From NCBI RefSeq assembly GCF_014650555.1, contig NZ_BMVE01000013.1:1-64000 (forward strand): a stretch of DNA of 64,000 nt, in the 5' to 3' direction. The DNA is from Streptomyces goshikiensis. Lineage in GTDB: Bacteria > Actinomycetota > Actinomycetes > Streptomycetales > Streptomycetaceae. Shown piece after piece: positions 49,697 to 59,380 of the stretch (positions are counted from its first letter, which is position 1; each line of letters starts with the position of its first letter). Below the pieces are notes generated by a model that was given only the letters and a program-made list of their open reading frames with translations, was not told the origin of the DNA and ran no database searches. The position numbers were made by a program, and so were the translations under genes.

Positions 49697-51588
49697 CGGA
49701 TACGACGCCTTGGCGGCGGCCCGTGGGCGCGGCGACCGAAGTCGCCGCGGCCGCGGGCCGTTCGCCGCGCCCGCCGGAGCCCGGCCCCGCCCGGCCCCCG
49801 GCCCCTGCGGGCACCGCCGCCGCCCCGGTCCCGCCGGGCACCGCGACCGCCACTGCCACCGCCACGGCGCGGCCGGCCGCGCCGCCGGTCCGGCGCGGCG
49901 GCGGCTCCGGCCCCGGGAGCGGGGGAGGAAGCGGGACACCGGGCGGGAACGCGCCCGCGCCGCTCGGGCGGTTCCTCGCCAAGGCCGCCGCGGTCACCGC
50001 CGGACTCACCGCCGCCGGGGCGCTGTTCGGTCTGGTCCGGGACCAGACCATCGCCCACCTCTTCGGCGCCGGGCACGACAGCGACTCGTTCCTGATCGCC
50101 TGGACCGTGCCCGAGATGGCCTCGACGCTGCTGATCGAGGACGCCATGGCGCTGCTGATGGTGCCCGCCTTCAGCCACGCCCTGGCCCGGCGGGCCGCCG
50201 GCCGCGCCGGGCTCACCCGCAAAGAGGCCCGCACGCAGGACCCCGTACGCCTGCTCGTCGGCGCGACGCTGCCCCGGCTCGTGGTGCTCCTGGCGGCGGT
50301 GGCCTGCGTACTGGTCGTGGCCGCGCCGCTCGTCGTCGGGGTGCTCGCGCCCGGGCTGCCGGACCCGCGGCTGGCGGTCGAGTGCACCCGGATGACCGCG
50401 CTGACCGTACTGTCCTTCGGCATCGCCGGATACTTCAGCGCCGCGCTGCGGGCCCACCGGTCCTTCCTGCCGCCCGCCGCGATCTACGTCTCCTACAACA
50501 TCGGCATCATCGCCGTCATGGTCGCCCTGCACACCGTGTGGGGGGTCCGGGCCGCCGCCGCCGGGGTCGCCGTCGGCGGGCTGCTGATGGTCCTCGTCCA
50601 ACTGCCCGCGTTCATCCGCAACGTGGGCTTCGGACTGCGGCGGTCCAGAAACCGGGACACCGGCCCCGTGGACGCGCCGCGCGGCCGGCTCGACCGCGAC
50701 CGGCCCACCCTGATCGCCTTCGGGCTGATCGCGCCCGTCATCTTCTTCGCCGTCTTCCGCCAGTCACAGGTCCTCGTCGAACGGTTCCTCGCCGCCTCGC
50801 TGCCGTCCGGGGCGATCTCGCACCTCAACTACGCGCAGAAGGTCGCGCAGATGCCGATGGTGCTGTCCCTGATGATCTGCACCGTCACCTTCCCGGTGGT
50901 GGCGCAGGCCATGGCCGGCGGAGAACGCGAGAAGGCCCGGCGGCGCGTCGAGCAGGACCTCGCCCTCGCCTCCCTCGCCGTGCTCATGGGCACCGCGCTC
51001 GTCGTCGGCTACGCCCCCCAGATCATCCAGGTGCTCTTCGAGCGGGGCGCGTTCACCCACCAGGACACCCTCGCCACCGCCTCCGTCATGCGGGTCTACA
51101 GCCTCGGGCTCCTCGGCCACTGCCTCGTCGGGGCGCTGTCCCGGCCCTTCTTCTCGACCGCCCGGCCCACCTGGTTCCCGGCGCTCGCGATGGGCGCCGG
51201 ACTCCTCGTCAACGTCCTCGCCGGAGCCTTCGCCGTCCGCTGGTGGGGCACCTACGGCATCGCCGCCGCCAACGCCGCCGGCATCTCCGCCACCGCCGTC
51301 CTGCTGCTCACCGGACTCGGCTCCCGGATCGTCTCCATCGAGGTGCGCCGGGTCGCCCTCAGCATCGGCCGGCTCGCGGTCTCCGCCCTCGCCGCCTGCG
51401 TCACCGGCTGGATCGCCGGGCCGATGATCCCCGATCCGCTGCTCAGCGCCGGGCTCGGCTGCCTGCTGGTCCCGGCCATGTTCGGCGCCACCGGGACGGC
51501 CATACGGGCCATCGAGGTCATCGCCCTGCCCCGCCAGATCGCCCAGCTCACCTCCCAGCTCACCCAGAGGTTCCGCAATGTCCGCTGA
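49693..51588 (+). CDS. MurJ/MVF-family lipid flippase
   Basis: This 631-aa protein has a disordered Pro/Ala/Thr-rich N terminus of about 95 residues, then about 14 membrane segments of the MOP/MurJ type. Landmarks are GLVRDQTIAHLFGAGHDSDS, FRQSQVLVERFLAASLPSGA and ISHLNYAQKVAQMPMVLSLM. It should flip the lipid-linked sugar unit across the membrane for the polymerase encoded just before it. The long N terminus is unusual for MurJ but common in actinobacterial homologues. GTG 49693 overlaps the preceding stop. The house-keeping MurJ is expected elsewhere. Confidence 0.92.
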   Translation: MTDTTPWRRPVGAATEVAAAAGRSPRPPEPGPARPPAPAGTAAAPVPPGTATATATATARPAAPPVRRGGGSGPGSGGGSGTPGGNAPAPLGRFLAKAAAVTAGLTAAGALFGLVRDQTIAHLFGAGHDSDSFLIAWTVPEMASTLLIEDAMALLMVPAFSHALARRAAGRAGLTRKEARTQDPVRLLVGATLPRLVVLLAAVACVLVVAAPLVVGVLAPGLPDPRLAVECTRMTALTVLSFGIAGYFSAALRAHRSFLPPAAIYVSYNIGIIAVMVALHTVWGVRAAAAGVAVGGLLMVLVQLPAFIRNVGFGLRRSRNRDTGPVDAPRGRLDRDRPTLIAFGLIAPVIFFAVFRQSQVLVERFLAASLPSGAISHLNYAQKVAQMPMVLSLMICTVTFPVVAQAMAGGEREKARRRVEQDLALASLAVLMGTALVVGYAPQIIQVLFERGAFTHQDTLATASVMRVYSLGLLGHCLVGALSRPFFSTARPTWFPALAMGAGLLVNVLAGAFAVRWWGTYGIAAANAAGISATAVLLLTGLGSRIVSIEVRRVALSIGRLAVSALAACVTGWIAGPMIPDPLLSAGLGCLLVPAMFGATGTAIRAIEVIALPRQIAQLTSQLTQRFRNVR

Positions 51589-52357
51589 CACCGACACGGC
51601 GCCCGCCGCCGTGGGGGCACCCACCCGCAGGGCCGCGTCCCCGTGGGTCCTGATGTACCACTCGGTCGCCGAGTTCACCGATCCCGCCGAGGACCCGTAC
51701 GGCATCACCGTCACCCCGGGCGTGCTGGAGGCGCAGCTGCTGTGGCTGCGCTCCCGGGGCCTGCGCGGGGTCTCCGTCGCCGAGCTGCTGCGGGCCCGCG
51801 CGGCCGGGCGCGGGGCCGGGCTCGTCGGGCTCACCTTCGACGACGGCTACACCGACTACCTGACCCGGGCGCTTCCGCTGCTGCGCCGCCACGGCTGCAC
51901 CTCCACCCTGTTCGTCCTGCCCGGGCGGCTCGGCGTGGACAACGTGTGGGACCCGCTGGGGCCGCGCAAGTCCCTGCTCACCGCCGAGGGCATCCGCGAA
52001 GTCGCCGCCGCCGGACAGGAGATCGGCTCGCACGGGCTGCTCCACCAGGACCTCACCGCCACCCCCGACGACGTCCTCCAGCAGGAGCTGCGCGGCAGCC
52101 GGGAGCTGCTGCGCGAGCTGACCGGGACCCTCCCGGAGGGGTTCTGCTACCCGTACGGCCACCTCGACGCCCGGGTCGTCGCCGCGACGCGCGCCGCCGG
52201 GTACGGGTACGCCTGCGCGATCGACCCCGGGCGGCTCGCGGGCCCGCACGCCCTGCCGCGCACGCACGTCAGCCAGGCCGACGGGGGCGCCCGGCTGCGG
52301 ATCAAGCGGGTGCGGCACCAGGTGCGGGAGCTGCGGCGCGGGGTGGGCGCCGCGTGA
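51578..52357 (+). CDS. polysaccharide deacetylase (NodB domain, CE4)
   Basis: This 259-aa enzyme has CE4 motif 1 LTFDDGYTDY (catalytic Asp and metal Asp, about residue 85-90), motif 2 IGSHGLLHQDL with the two metal His (about 150-155), and motif 3-like FCYPYGHLDARV (about 190). It has no signal peptide, so it may act on lipid-linked intermediates inside the cell or be exported in some other way. It removes acetyl groups from N-acetyl sugars. ATG 51578 overlaps the flippase gene by 11 bp; its stop overlaps the next GTG. It suggests the polymer contains an N-acetylhexosamine. Confidence 0.92.
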   Translation: MSADTDTAPAAVGAPTRRAASPWVLMYHSVAEFTDPAEDPYGITVTPGVLEAQLLWLRSRGLRGVSVAELLRARAAGRGAGLVGLTFDDGYTDYLTRALPLLRRHGCTSTLFVLPGRLGVDNVWDPLGPRKSLLTAEGIREVAAAGQEIGSHGLLHQDLTATPDDVLQQELRGSRELLRELTGTLPEGFCYPYGHLDARVVAATRAAGYGYACAIDPGRLAGPHALPRTHVSQADGGARLRIKRVRHQVRELRRGVGAA

Positions 52358-53847
52358 GTTCCCTGGAGAAGGTGCGGGTGCTGCACGTCATCACCGGGCT
52401 GGGCGTCGGCGGCGCCGAGCAGCAACTGCGGCTGCTGCTGCGGCACCTGCCGATGCGGTGCGACGTCCTGACGCTGACGAACCCCGGGCCGGTGGCCGAG
52501 GGGCTGCGGGCCGACGGGGTGCGCGTGGTGCACCTGGGGATGCGGGGGAACCGCGACCTGGGGGCGCTGCCGAAGCTGGTGAGGTTCATCCGGCGCGGCC
52601 GGTACGACCTCGTCCACACGCACCTGTACCGGGCCTGCCTGTACGGGCGCCTCGCGGCGCGGCTGGCGGGCGTGCGGGCGACGGTGGCCACCGAACACTC
52701 CCTGGGCGAGGCCGAGATCGAAGGGCGGCGCCTGTCCGCCGGGGTCCGGGCCCTGTACCTGGCGAGCGAGCGGATGGGCGCGGCGACGGTCGCGGTGTCG
52801 GACACGGTGGCGGCCCGCCTGGAGGGCTGGGGGGTTCCGGCGGCGCGGGTGCACGTCGTGCCGAACGGGATCGAGGCCGTCCGGTTCCGCTTCGACGAGG
52901 GGGTGCGGCGGGCCACCCGGGCCCGCACCGGGCTGCCGGAACGGGCCTTCGTGGTCGGCGGGGTGGGCCGGCTGGTACCGGGCAAGCGGTTCGACGTCCT
53001 CGTACGGGCGGTCGCGGCGCTGCCGGGCGCGCACCTGCTGATCGCGGGGGACGGGCCCGAGCGGGCCGCGCTGCGGCGGCTGGCCGCCGAGCTCGGGGCG
53101 CAGGGCCGGATCCACCTGCTGGGGGAGCGGGATCCGCTGGGCGACAGCGCGGACGGCCGCACGCCCGGGATCCCGGCGCTGCTCGCCGCGATGGACGTGT
53201 TCGTCTCCCCGTCGCGGGAGGAGGCGTTCGGCCTGGCCGTGGTGGAAGCCCTGGCCGCCGGACTGCCCGTCCTGCACGTCACCTGCCCCGCGATCGACGA
53301 CCTGCCCGCGGACCAGGCGCCGGGCGCCCGCCGGATCGGCACGGGCACCGAGGAACTGACCGCCGCCCTGCGCGGCCACATGGAAGCGGGCGCCCGCCGG
53401 CTCCCCCCGCCCCCGGTCGTCCGCCACTACGACATCGCCCGCAGCGCCGAACGCCTCCTGTCCATCTACACCCTGGCCCTCACCCCACCCACCCCCACCG
53501 AGACCGCACCCGCACCCGCCGAGACCGCACCCGCACCCGCCGATGCCGCACCCGCACCCGCCGAGGCCGTACCTGCCGCGCCCGCCGGGGCTGCGCCTGG
53601 CGTGCCTGCGCCTGCCGAGGCGGCGCCTGCCGGGGCCGCACCTGACAAGGCCGCGCCTGCCGGGGCCGCGCCCGGGGTGCCTGCGCCTGCCGGAGCAGAG
53701 CCCGGCACGGCCGCGGCTGAAGAGGCCGCGGTTGCCGGGGGTGTCGTCGTGCCCGGTCCGGCGGGGCGCTCCGGGGCTGACGGGGCGGACGCCGACGGGC
53801 GGCCCGGCGGCGAACACCTGCCGGCCGCGCCCCGGACGACCGGCTGA
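52354..53847 (+). CDS. glycosyltransferase family 4 with low-complexity C-terminal tail
   Basis: This 497-aa protein has residues 1 to about 375 as a complete GT4: RVLHVITGLGVGGAEQQLRL, then VPNGIE, GRLVPGKRFDVLVRAVAALP, LIAGDGPERAALRRL and SREEAFGLAVVEALAAGLPV. The last 120 residues are an Ala/Pro/Glu repeat (TETAPAPAETAPAPADAAPA and variants) made by short DNA repeats, with no known role. Such tails can vary in length between strains. The GTG at 52354 overlaps the deacetylase stop. It probably adds a later sugar of the repeat unit. Confidence 0.9.
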   Translation: MSSLEKVRVLHVITGLGVGGAEQQLRLLLRHLPMRCDVLTLTNPGPVAEGLRADGVRVVHLGMRGNRDLGALPKLVRFIRRGRYDLVHTHLYRACLYGRLAARLAGVRATVATEHSLGEAEIEGRRLSAGVRALYLASERMGAATVAVSDTVAARLEGWGVPAARVHVVPNGIEAVRFRFDEGVRRATRARTGLPERAFVVGGVGRLVPGKRFDVLVRAVAALPGAHLLIAGDGPERAALRRLAAELGAQGRIHLLGERDPLGDSADGRTPGIPALLAAMDVFVSPSREEAFGLAVVEALAAGLPVLHVTCPAIDDLPADQAPGARRIGTGTEELTAALRGHMEAGARRLPPPPVVRHYDIARSAERLLSIYTLALTPPTPTETAPAPAETAPAPADAAPAPAEAVPAAPAGAAPGVPAPAEAAPAGAAPDKAAPAGAAPGVPAPAGAEPGTAAAEEAAVAGGVVVPGPAGRSGADGADADGRPGGEHLPAAPRTTG

Positions 53848-53926
53848 TCCGTCCCGCAGGGCACCGCACCCCGCGGGGCCCGAAGAACTCCCCCTCCCCA
53901 CCCCACCCCAGGAAGCGAGCACGCTC

Positions 53927-54616
53927 ATGGCCGACACCGCCGACCAGAAGAAGACCGACCACCGCCGCCGGGCCAGGTTCCTGCGGAACCCCGCCTGGTG
54001 GCCGCTGCCCGCCGCCGCCCTGCTCGGGCTCGCCGCGGGCGGGGCGTACGGGGTGCTCAAGGCACCCGAGTACGCCGCCACCAGCTACGTCGTCGCCGTC
54101 CCGGACGACACCACCGAGCCCGCCACCGCCCTCGGCTTCTCCCAGGCCTACGCCCGCATCGCGACCAGCAGCTCCACCCTCGCGTACGCCCAGCCCCGCG
54201 CGGGCATCAGCGCCCGCAGGCTCCGGACCCAGGTCCGCGCCGAGACCTCCCCCGAGTCCCCGATGATCGCCATCACGGGGACCTCCAAGAGCCCGGCCCA
54301 GGCCGCCGACATCGCCAACGCGGTCGCCGACGCGCTCTCGCTCAGCAGCAACCAGGCCGCCAAGAGCACCGGCGTACAGCTGCTGCTCTTCAGCCAGGCC
54401 GTCGCCCCCACCGAGCCGGCCTCGCCGTCCGCCCCCGTCAGCGGCGCCGTCGGGCTGTGCGCCGGTGGGCTGCTCGGCGGGCTGTGGCTGCTGGCACGGC
54501 CCCGCCGCCGCCCGGAAGCCGCCGCCGCACCGGCCGCCGCCCCCGCCGAGGAGTACGCCTCGCTGCCCGCGCAGGGTGAGCACTCCGAGACCAAGGAGAA
54601 GGAGTCCGCGCGATGA
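53927..54616 (+). CDS. Wzz/YveK-like chain-length determinant protein
   Basis: This 229-aa membrane protein has a short cytoplasmic basic N terminus, a first membrane segment (WWPLPAAALLGLAAGGAYGV, about residues 24-45), an extracytoplasmic part of about 110 aa, and a second membrane segment near 165-185 (AVGLCAGGLLGGLWLL). Two flanking membrane helices with the ADIANAVADALS segment are typical of polysaccharide co-polymerases, which set chain length with the polymerase. No tyrosine-kinase domain is fused to it and none is nearby. The stop overlaps the GNAT gene (ATGA). Confidence 0.85.
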   Translation: MADTADQKKTDHRRRARFLRNPAWWPLPAAALLGLAAGGAYGVLKAPEYAATSYVVAVPDDTTEPATALGFSQAYARIATSSSTLAYAQPRAGISARRLRTQVRAETSPESPMIAITGTSKSPAQAADIANAVADALSLSSNQAAKSTGVQLLLFSQAVAPTEPASPSAPVSGAVGLCAGGLLGGLWLLARPRRRPEAAAAPAAAPAEEYASLPAQGEHSETKEKESAR

Positions 54617-55755
54617 CGACGGGCTCCGCCGGGGCCCTGTCGGTGACGCTGTGCCGCGACCCCCGGCAGTTCGCCGCGCTGGAAGAGCCGTGGAACCGGC
54701 TCGTCCGCGGCTGCCCCACCGCAACCCCCTTCCAGAGCCACGCCTGGCTGCACTCCTGGTGGCTGTCCTACGGCCGCGACGGCCGGCTCCGGATCCTGCT
54801 CGTGCGGCGCGGCGAGGAACTGGTCGGCGCCGCCGCGCTGATGCTCGTACACCGGCCGCTGCCGCGCCTGGTGCCGATCGGCGGCCCCATCACCGACTAC
54901 TTCGACGTCCTGGTGGCCGCCGGGCACGCGGACCAGGTCGTCCCCGCGCTCGCCCGCGGCCTGCACCGGGCCGCGCGGAGCGCCCTCGTCGACCTGCGCG
55001 AGGTACGCCCCGGCGCGGCCGCCGAGGCCCTGTTCGAGGCCTGGCCCGGGGTGCGGACCAAGCTGGCCGACTCCACCTGCATGGAGCTGCCCACGCTGCC
55101 GTTCGACGAGCTGGTCAAACGGATGCCCGGCTCCGGCGCCCAGCGCGTCCGGGCCAAGCTGCGCAAGAACGACGCCGCCGGGATCGAGGAGCGCGAGGCC
55201 ACCGAGCAGGAGGTGCCGCGCGCGGTACGGACCCTGCTGCGGCTCCACGAGCAGCAGTGGCGCGGCCGCGGGGTGACCCCCGAGCACCTCAGGCCGCGCT
55301 TCGCCGAGCACCTGACCCGGGCCACCCGGCGGATGGTGCGGGCGGGCGAGGCCCGGCTGACCGAGTTCCTGCTCGACGGGAAGGTGGTGGCGGCCAACGT
55401 CACCCTGCTGTCGGCCGCGCTGAGCGGCGGCTACCTGTACGGGGCCCACCCGGACCTGCGGAACCGGAAGGTGGACGTGGCCACGCTGCTGCTGCGCCAC
55501 GAGGCCGGCAAGGCCCTCGCGGAGCACCGCCCGGTGGTGAGCTTCCTGCGCGGCGACGAGCCGTACAAGAACCACTGGCGGCCCGAGACGGTCGTCAACC
55601 AGCGGTTCCTGCTGGCCACGAGCGCGCTCGCGCCCCTGCTGCGGCTGCACGAGTCGCAGGTGACGGGGCGCGAGCGGGCGGTGGACGCACTGCGCGAAAC
55701 GCTGCCGGCGGCCCGGGACTGGCGGGCCAGGCTGAACGAACTGCGCGTGCGATGA
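54613..55755 (+). CDS. GNAT/FemAB-like acetyltransferase (BcsL/CelD type)
   Basis: This 380-aa cytoplasmic protein resembles the CelD/BcsL acyltransferase family. The N-terminal half starts FAALEEPWNRLVRGCPTATP and FQSHAWLHSWW. The C-terminal GNAT half contains RLTEFLLDGKVVAANVTLLS and YLYGAHPDLRNRKVDVATLL, with the final DEPYKNHW motif. It probably adds an acyl or aminoacyl group to a sugar of the polymer. Its start overlaps the Wzz-like gene, and it is the last gene of this coupled plus-strand run. The donor and acceptor are unknown. Confidence 0.88.
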   Translation: MTTGSAGALSVTLCRDPRQFAALEEPWNRLVRGCPTATPFQSHAWLHSWWLSYGRDGRLRILLVRRGEELVGAAALMLVHRPLPRLVPIGGPITDYFDVLVAAGHADQVVPALARGLHRAARSALVDLREVRPGAAAEALFEAWPGVRTKLADSTCMELPTLPFDELVKRMPGSGAQRVRAKLRKNDAAGIEEREATEQEVPRAVRTLLRLHEQQWRGRGVTPEHLRPRFAEHLTRATRRMVRAGEARLTEFLLDGKVVAANVTLLSAALSGGYLYGAHPDLRNRKVDVATLLLRHEAGKALAEHRPVVSFLRGDEPYKNHWRPETVVNQRFLLATSALAPLLRLHESQVTGRERAVDALRETLPAARDWRARLNELRVR

Positions 55756-55766
55756 CGCGGCTCGTA

Positions 55767-57422
55767 TCAGAAGGGCCAGAAGCCGGAGTCCTTGCCCCAG
55801 TCGAACTTCACGCAGAGCGACTGCGAGCCGATCAGCTTGGAGAGCCACTCGCCGAAGTTGAGCGGCATGCACCACTGCTTGCTGTTGACCGGCGGGGGCA
55901 GGGGTGTGGTCGGCGCGGGATCCGGCTTCGGTGCGACCGGACTCGGCTTCGGAATCGGCTTCGTACTCGGGCTGGCACTCGGAGCCGGGCTCTGGGGCGA
56001 GGGCACGGGGACGGGGACGGCGGGCGAGGGCACGGGGACGGGCGTCTCGACCGGGGCGGGGCTGACCGGCGCCGGAACCTCGGGGCTCGGGACGGCCGGG
56101 CTCGGGACGGCCGGACCGGGCTCGACGGGGGCGGGGCTGACCGGTGCCGGGGCTTCGGGGCTCGGGACGGCCGGGCTCGGCGCGGCCGGGCTCGGGCTGA
56201 CCGGGGCCGGGACCGCCGGGCTCGGGACCATCGGCGACGGGGCCGGGACCTCGGGCTTCGGGATCTGCGGCGTGGGGACCTGCGGCGTCGGCACCACGGG
56301 CGTCGGGACGACTGGCGTGGGGACCTGCGGCGTCGGCACCACGGGCGTCGGGACGACCGGTGTGGGCACGACCGGCGTGGGGACGACCGGCGTCGGGATC
56401 ACCGGCGTGGGGATCACCGGCGTCGGGGTCACCGGGCCGGGCCGGTCCGGGGCCAGGGCGTCGCGGAACACCTTCGAGGACTGCGGGTTCGTCTTGCACT
56501 GCCACACGCCGTGCGGGCAGTAGTCGGTGATGGTGTGGTAGATCGGCCTGTGCTGCTCGATCCACTTCAGCATGCGCCGTACGTACTCCGGATTGTCCCC
56601 TCGCCTGAACAGCCCCCACTCCGGGTACGAGATGCCTTTGCCGTGCGCCTTCGCGAAATCGACGTGCTGCTGGAGCCCGTACGGCTGGGACACCTGGTCG
56701 TCGAAGCTCCGGCCCGGATCCTGGTCGTACGAGTCCATGCCGACGATGTCGACGACGTCGTCACCCGGATAGCACTCGGTCCAGCCGATCGCGTCCTTCC
56801 CCCGGTTGGGGGCGAAGTCGAACCTGAACTCCTGCCCGGGCACGGAGCGCATCGCCTTCACGACGCGCCTCCAGTACGCCTTCCAGTTCTCCGGGTCCGG
56901 CGCGCAGCGGTGGGTGTAGGTGGTGCCGTTCATCTCCCAGCCCAGCACGATCACCGTGTCCGGGACGCCGAGCTCGACGAGCCGCTCGGCGAGCTTCCTG
57001 AAGTGGTGGTCGTACGCGCCCTCCGCGCCCGCCCTGATCAGCCGGGCCACCTGGCGGTCGGGCACCCGTTCCTCGTTGCGTTCCTGCAGGGGCACGTTCA
57101 GGACGAACATCCGGTCGTCCTTGGCCTGGCGCCACTCGGCCCAGTCCTCCAGGAAGCCGACGTTGCCCTCGATGCCGGCCCAGCGGTCTCCGGGCAGATA
57201 GGTGTGCCCGACGCGGATCTCCTTGCCGCCCAGCCAGCGCGACAGGGAAGGGATCCGGGCGATCCCGGACGGCCCGTAGTCGAGGTAGGCGCCCATGGCG
57301 ATGTCGGAGCCCTGGCCCCCCTTGTGCGCCTCCGGCGCGGCGAGGGCGGCGCCGGTGGCGAGCAGTCCGGCCGTGACCGTACCGATGCAGGTGCTCACGA
57401 GTCGGCGACCTGGTCTGGGCAT
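55767..57422 (-). CDS. secreted GH26-type glycoside hydrolase with PTPVV repeats
   Basis: This 551-aa exported protein has a signal peptide to about residue 28 and a catalytic domain at about 35-320. The likely acid/base Glu lies in GWEMNGTTY (about 162) and the nucleophile Glu in ISYPEWGLF (about 268), as in family 26 beta-mannanases. After it come about 180 residues of PTPVVPTPVVPTP and SPAVPAPVS repeats, encoded by tandem DNA repeats (about 56000-56450). A short Cys-containing C-terminal block follows (WCMPLNFGEWLSKLIGSQSL, CVKFDW), possibly a small carbohydrate-binding or anchoring piece. It is the only minus-strand gene in the locus and may trim or release the exopolysaccharide. GGGAGA precedes ATG 57422. 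Confidence 0.9.
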   Translation of the reverse strand: MPRPGRRLVSTCIGTVTAGLLATGAALAAPEAHKGGQGSDIAMGAYLDYGPSGIARIPSLSRWLGGKEIRVGHTYLPGDRWAGIEGNVGFLEDWAEWRQAKDDRMFVLNVPLQERNEERVPDRQVARLIRAGAEGAYDHHFRKLAERLVELGVPDTVIVLGWEMNGTTYTHRCAPDPENWKAYWRRVVKAMRSVPGQEFRFDFAPNRGKDAIGWTECYPGDDVVDIVGMDSYDQDPGRSFDDQVSQPYGLQQHVDFAKAHGKGISYPEWGLFRRGDNPEYVRRMLKWIEQHRPIYHTITDYCPHGVWQCKTNPQSSKVFRDALAPDRPGPVTPTPVIPTPVIPTPVVPTPVVPTPVVPTPVVPTPQVPTPVVPTPVVPTPQVPTPQIPKPEVPAPSPMVPSPAVPAPVSPSPAAPSPAVPSPEAPAPVSPAPVEPGPAVPSPAVPSPEVPAPVSPAPVETPVPVPSPAVPVPVPSPQSPAPSASPSTKPIPKPSPVAPKPDPAPTTPLPPPVNSKQWCMPLNFGEWLSKLIGSQSLCVKFDWGKDSGFWPF

Positions 57423-57572
57423 GGCGTCTCCCGAGATTTCCCGAATCGGTGTGCTTCTCGAAGACGTTAGGCATCACATCTGACGAACGGCCTGTTCGGT
57501 GACCGCTGCATAGGCCATTCGCAGTTGCGCACCCTTCCCGCTTGGTCCGACTAGGTGAAAGACACCGCTCCC

Positions 57573-59150
57573 ATGCACGCCTTCGGCAACCTCGTGCCCG
57601 CTGTTCTGCTCAGACTCGACCGCAATCCGTTCCACCACGGAACCCTTGGCGCCGTCAGATCCCTTGGCCGCAAGGGCGTGGAGGTCCATGCCGTCGTCGA
57701 GGCCGGGGGAGGACCCATGGCGCGCTCCCGGTATCTGCGCGCCGTGCACCGGGGTCCTGACGGGGGGTCGGGCGGGCTGGATCCCGATGCGCCCGAGGCG
57801 TTGCTCGAATGTCTGGCAGGTGTCTCGGAGCGGATCGGCCGGCCGGCGGTCCTCGTCGCGATGGACGACCTGAGCGCGATCGCGGTCGCCAGGATCGCGC
57901 CGAGGCTGGGCGAGCGGTTCCGGATTCCCCATCAGCCGGACGGCCTGCCCGCGCGGGTGGCCGACAAGGCGGAGCTGTCGCGGCTGTGCGCGCGGTGGGA
58001 CATCCCGCACCCGGAGACGGTGATCCCGGCGAGCGGCGCGGAGGCGGCGGAGGCCGCGTGGGGGCTGGGGCTGCCGACGGTCGCCAAGTGGAGCCGGCCC
58101 TGGCTGCTGCCGGCGGGCTCGGGCCTGCGCAGCACCACCCTCGTCCACAGTGCGGCCGAGGCGCGGCGGTTGTACGAGCGCTCGGAGGAGGCGGGGTGCA
58201 GGCTGCTGCTCCAGCGTTTCCTGCCCGCGGGGCCGGACACGGACTGGTTCTTCCACGGTGCGTTCACGCGCGGCGGGCACCCGCTGCTGGCCGGGTCGGG
58301 GCGCAAGGAGCTGTCCTGGCCGGTGCGGACGGGCCTGACGGCGGTGGGCCGCTGGCTGCCGGACCCGGCGGTGGAGGAGGCGGGGCTGCGGATCGCCGAA
58401 CGGCTCGGCTACCAGGGGATCCTGGACCTGGACTTCCGCCGGGACGAGCGGGGGTGCTTCCGGCTGGTGGACTTCAACCCGCGCCCGGGGGCGCAGTTCC
58501 GGCTGTTCACGGACGCGGCGGGGCTGGACGTCGTACAGGCGATGTACCTGGATCTGACGGGGCAGCGGGTGCCGGAGCCGGTGCCCTGGCCGGGGCGGGT
58601 GTTCGTCGCGGAGAACTACGCGCTGCTGGCGGCGGTGCGGGGGCGTCAACTGCCGTTCCGGCGGGAGCCGTCGGCGCGCCTCGCCGCGTCGCGCCGAGCC
58701 CCGGCGGCCCGCGCCGACGCGGGGCCGGGGCCGGGCCCGGGGCCGGGGGCCGCGCCGGGAGTTCCGGCGGGGCGGCGTCCGGGCCCGGACGAGTCGACGG
58801 CGGCTGCGGCTCCGGTTCCGGTTCCGGCGCCTCTGGCCATGGCTCCGGTCGGGGCCGACGGCCCGGCCGGGCCGGTGCGGGTGGTGCCGCAGCGGGAGCG
58901 GGGGCGGGTCGAGGCCGCGTGGTTCGCCACCGACGACCCGAGGCCGTTCCTGGCGATGCTGGCCGCGTTCCTGGGGCGCGGCGCGGACAAGGGCGCGCGG
59001 GTGCTGCGGCGGGTTCCGGCGCACGGCCGGCGCACGGCGCGCGCCGTGGTGCGCGCCCCGCGCCAGCGCGCCAGCGACCTGACCCCGCCGGCCCCGCCGC
59101 CGCCGCCCCCGGCCGCGGCGGCCGAACCGGACGAGCTGCTCACCCGGTGA
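57573..59150 (+). CDS. ATP-grasp domain protein
   Basis: A 525-aa cytoplasmic protein. Residues 1 to about 380 form an ATP-grasp fold: an N-terminal pre-ATP region (LDRNPFHHGTLGAVRSLGRK), the ATP-binding lobe (LPTVAKWSRPWLLPAGSGLR), and the metal/phosphate end (GILDLDFRRDERGCFRLVDF, NPRPG). The last 140 residues are Pro/Ala/Arg-rich and disordered. ATP-grasp enzymes join a carboxylate to an amine or hydroxyl through an acyl phosphate. Located after polysaccharide genes, it might add an amino acid or other acid to the polymer; this is inference. ATG 57573 has AGGTGA 14 bases upstream; GTG 57555 is the alternative start. Confidence 0.85.
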   Translation: MHAFGNLVPAVLLRLDRNPFHHGTLGAVRSLGRKGVEVHAVVEAGGGPMARSRYLRAVHRGPDGGSGGLDPDAPEALLECLAGVSERIGRPAVLVAMDDLSAIAVARIAPRLGERFRIPHQPDGLPARVADKAELSRLCARWDIPHPETVIPASGAEAAEAAWGLGLPTVAKWSRPWLLPAGSGLRSTTLVHSAAEARRLYERSEEAGCRLLLQRFLPAGPDTDWFFHGAFTRGGHPLLAGSGRKELSWPVRTGLTAVGRWLPDPAVEEAGLRIAERLGYQGILDLDFRRDERGCFRLVDFNPRPGAQFRLFTDAAGLDVVQAMYLDLTGQRVPEPVPWPGRVFVAENYALLAAVRGRQLPFRREPSARLAASRRAPAARADAGPGPGPGPGAAPGVPAGRRPGPDESTAAAAPVPVPAPLAMAPVGADGPAGPVRVVPQRERGRVEAAWFATDDPRPFLAMLAAFLGRGADKGARVLRRVPAHGRRTARAVVRAPRQRASDLTPPAPPPPPPAAAAEPDELLTR

Positions 59151-59380
59151 CCGGCAGCGACCCGGCGGAGCCGGTCCCCGCCGCGCAGGCCCGTGCGCTT
59201 GGGGGTGGTCGAGGCATCTGACCGGGGGCGACGGGCGATGGGCGACGGACTACGGACGACTGGCGACGGGCGGGGAAGCGGGAAGCGCGAAGGGATCCCG
59301 GCGGAGTGAGAGGGGCCCCCGTGGTCCCGTACCGCCGGGGTCGGGCACGGCACAGGACTCATACGACTGGAGGGACAGCG

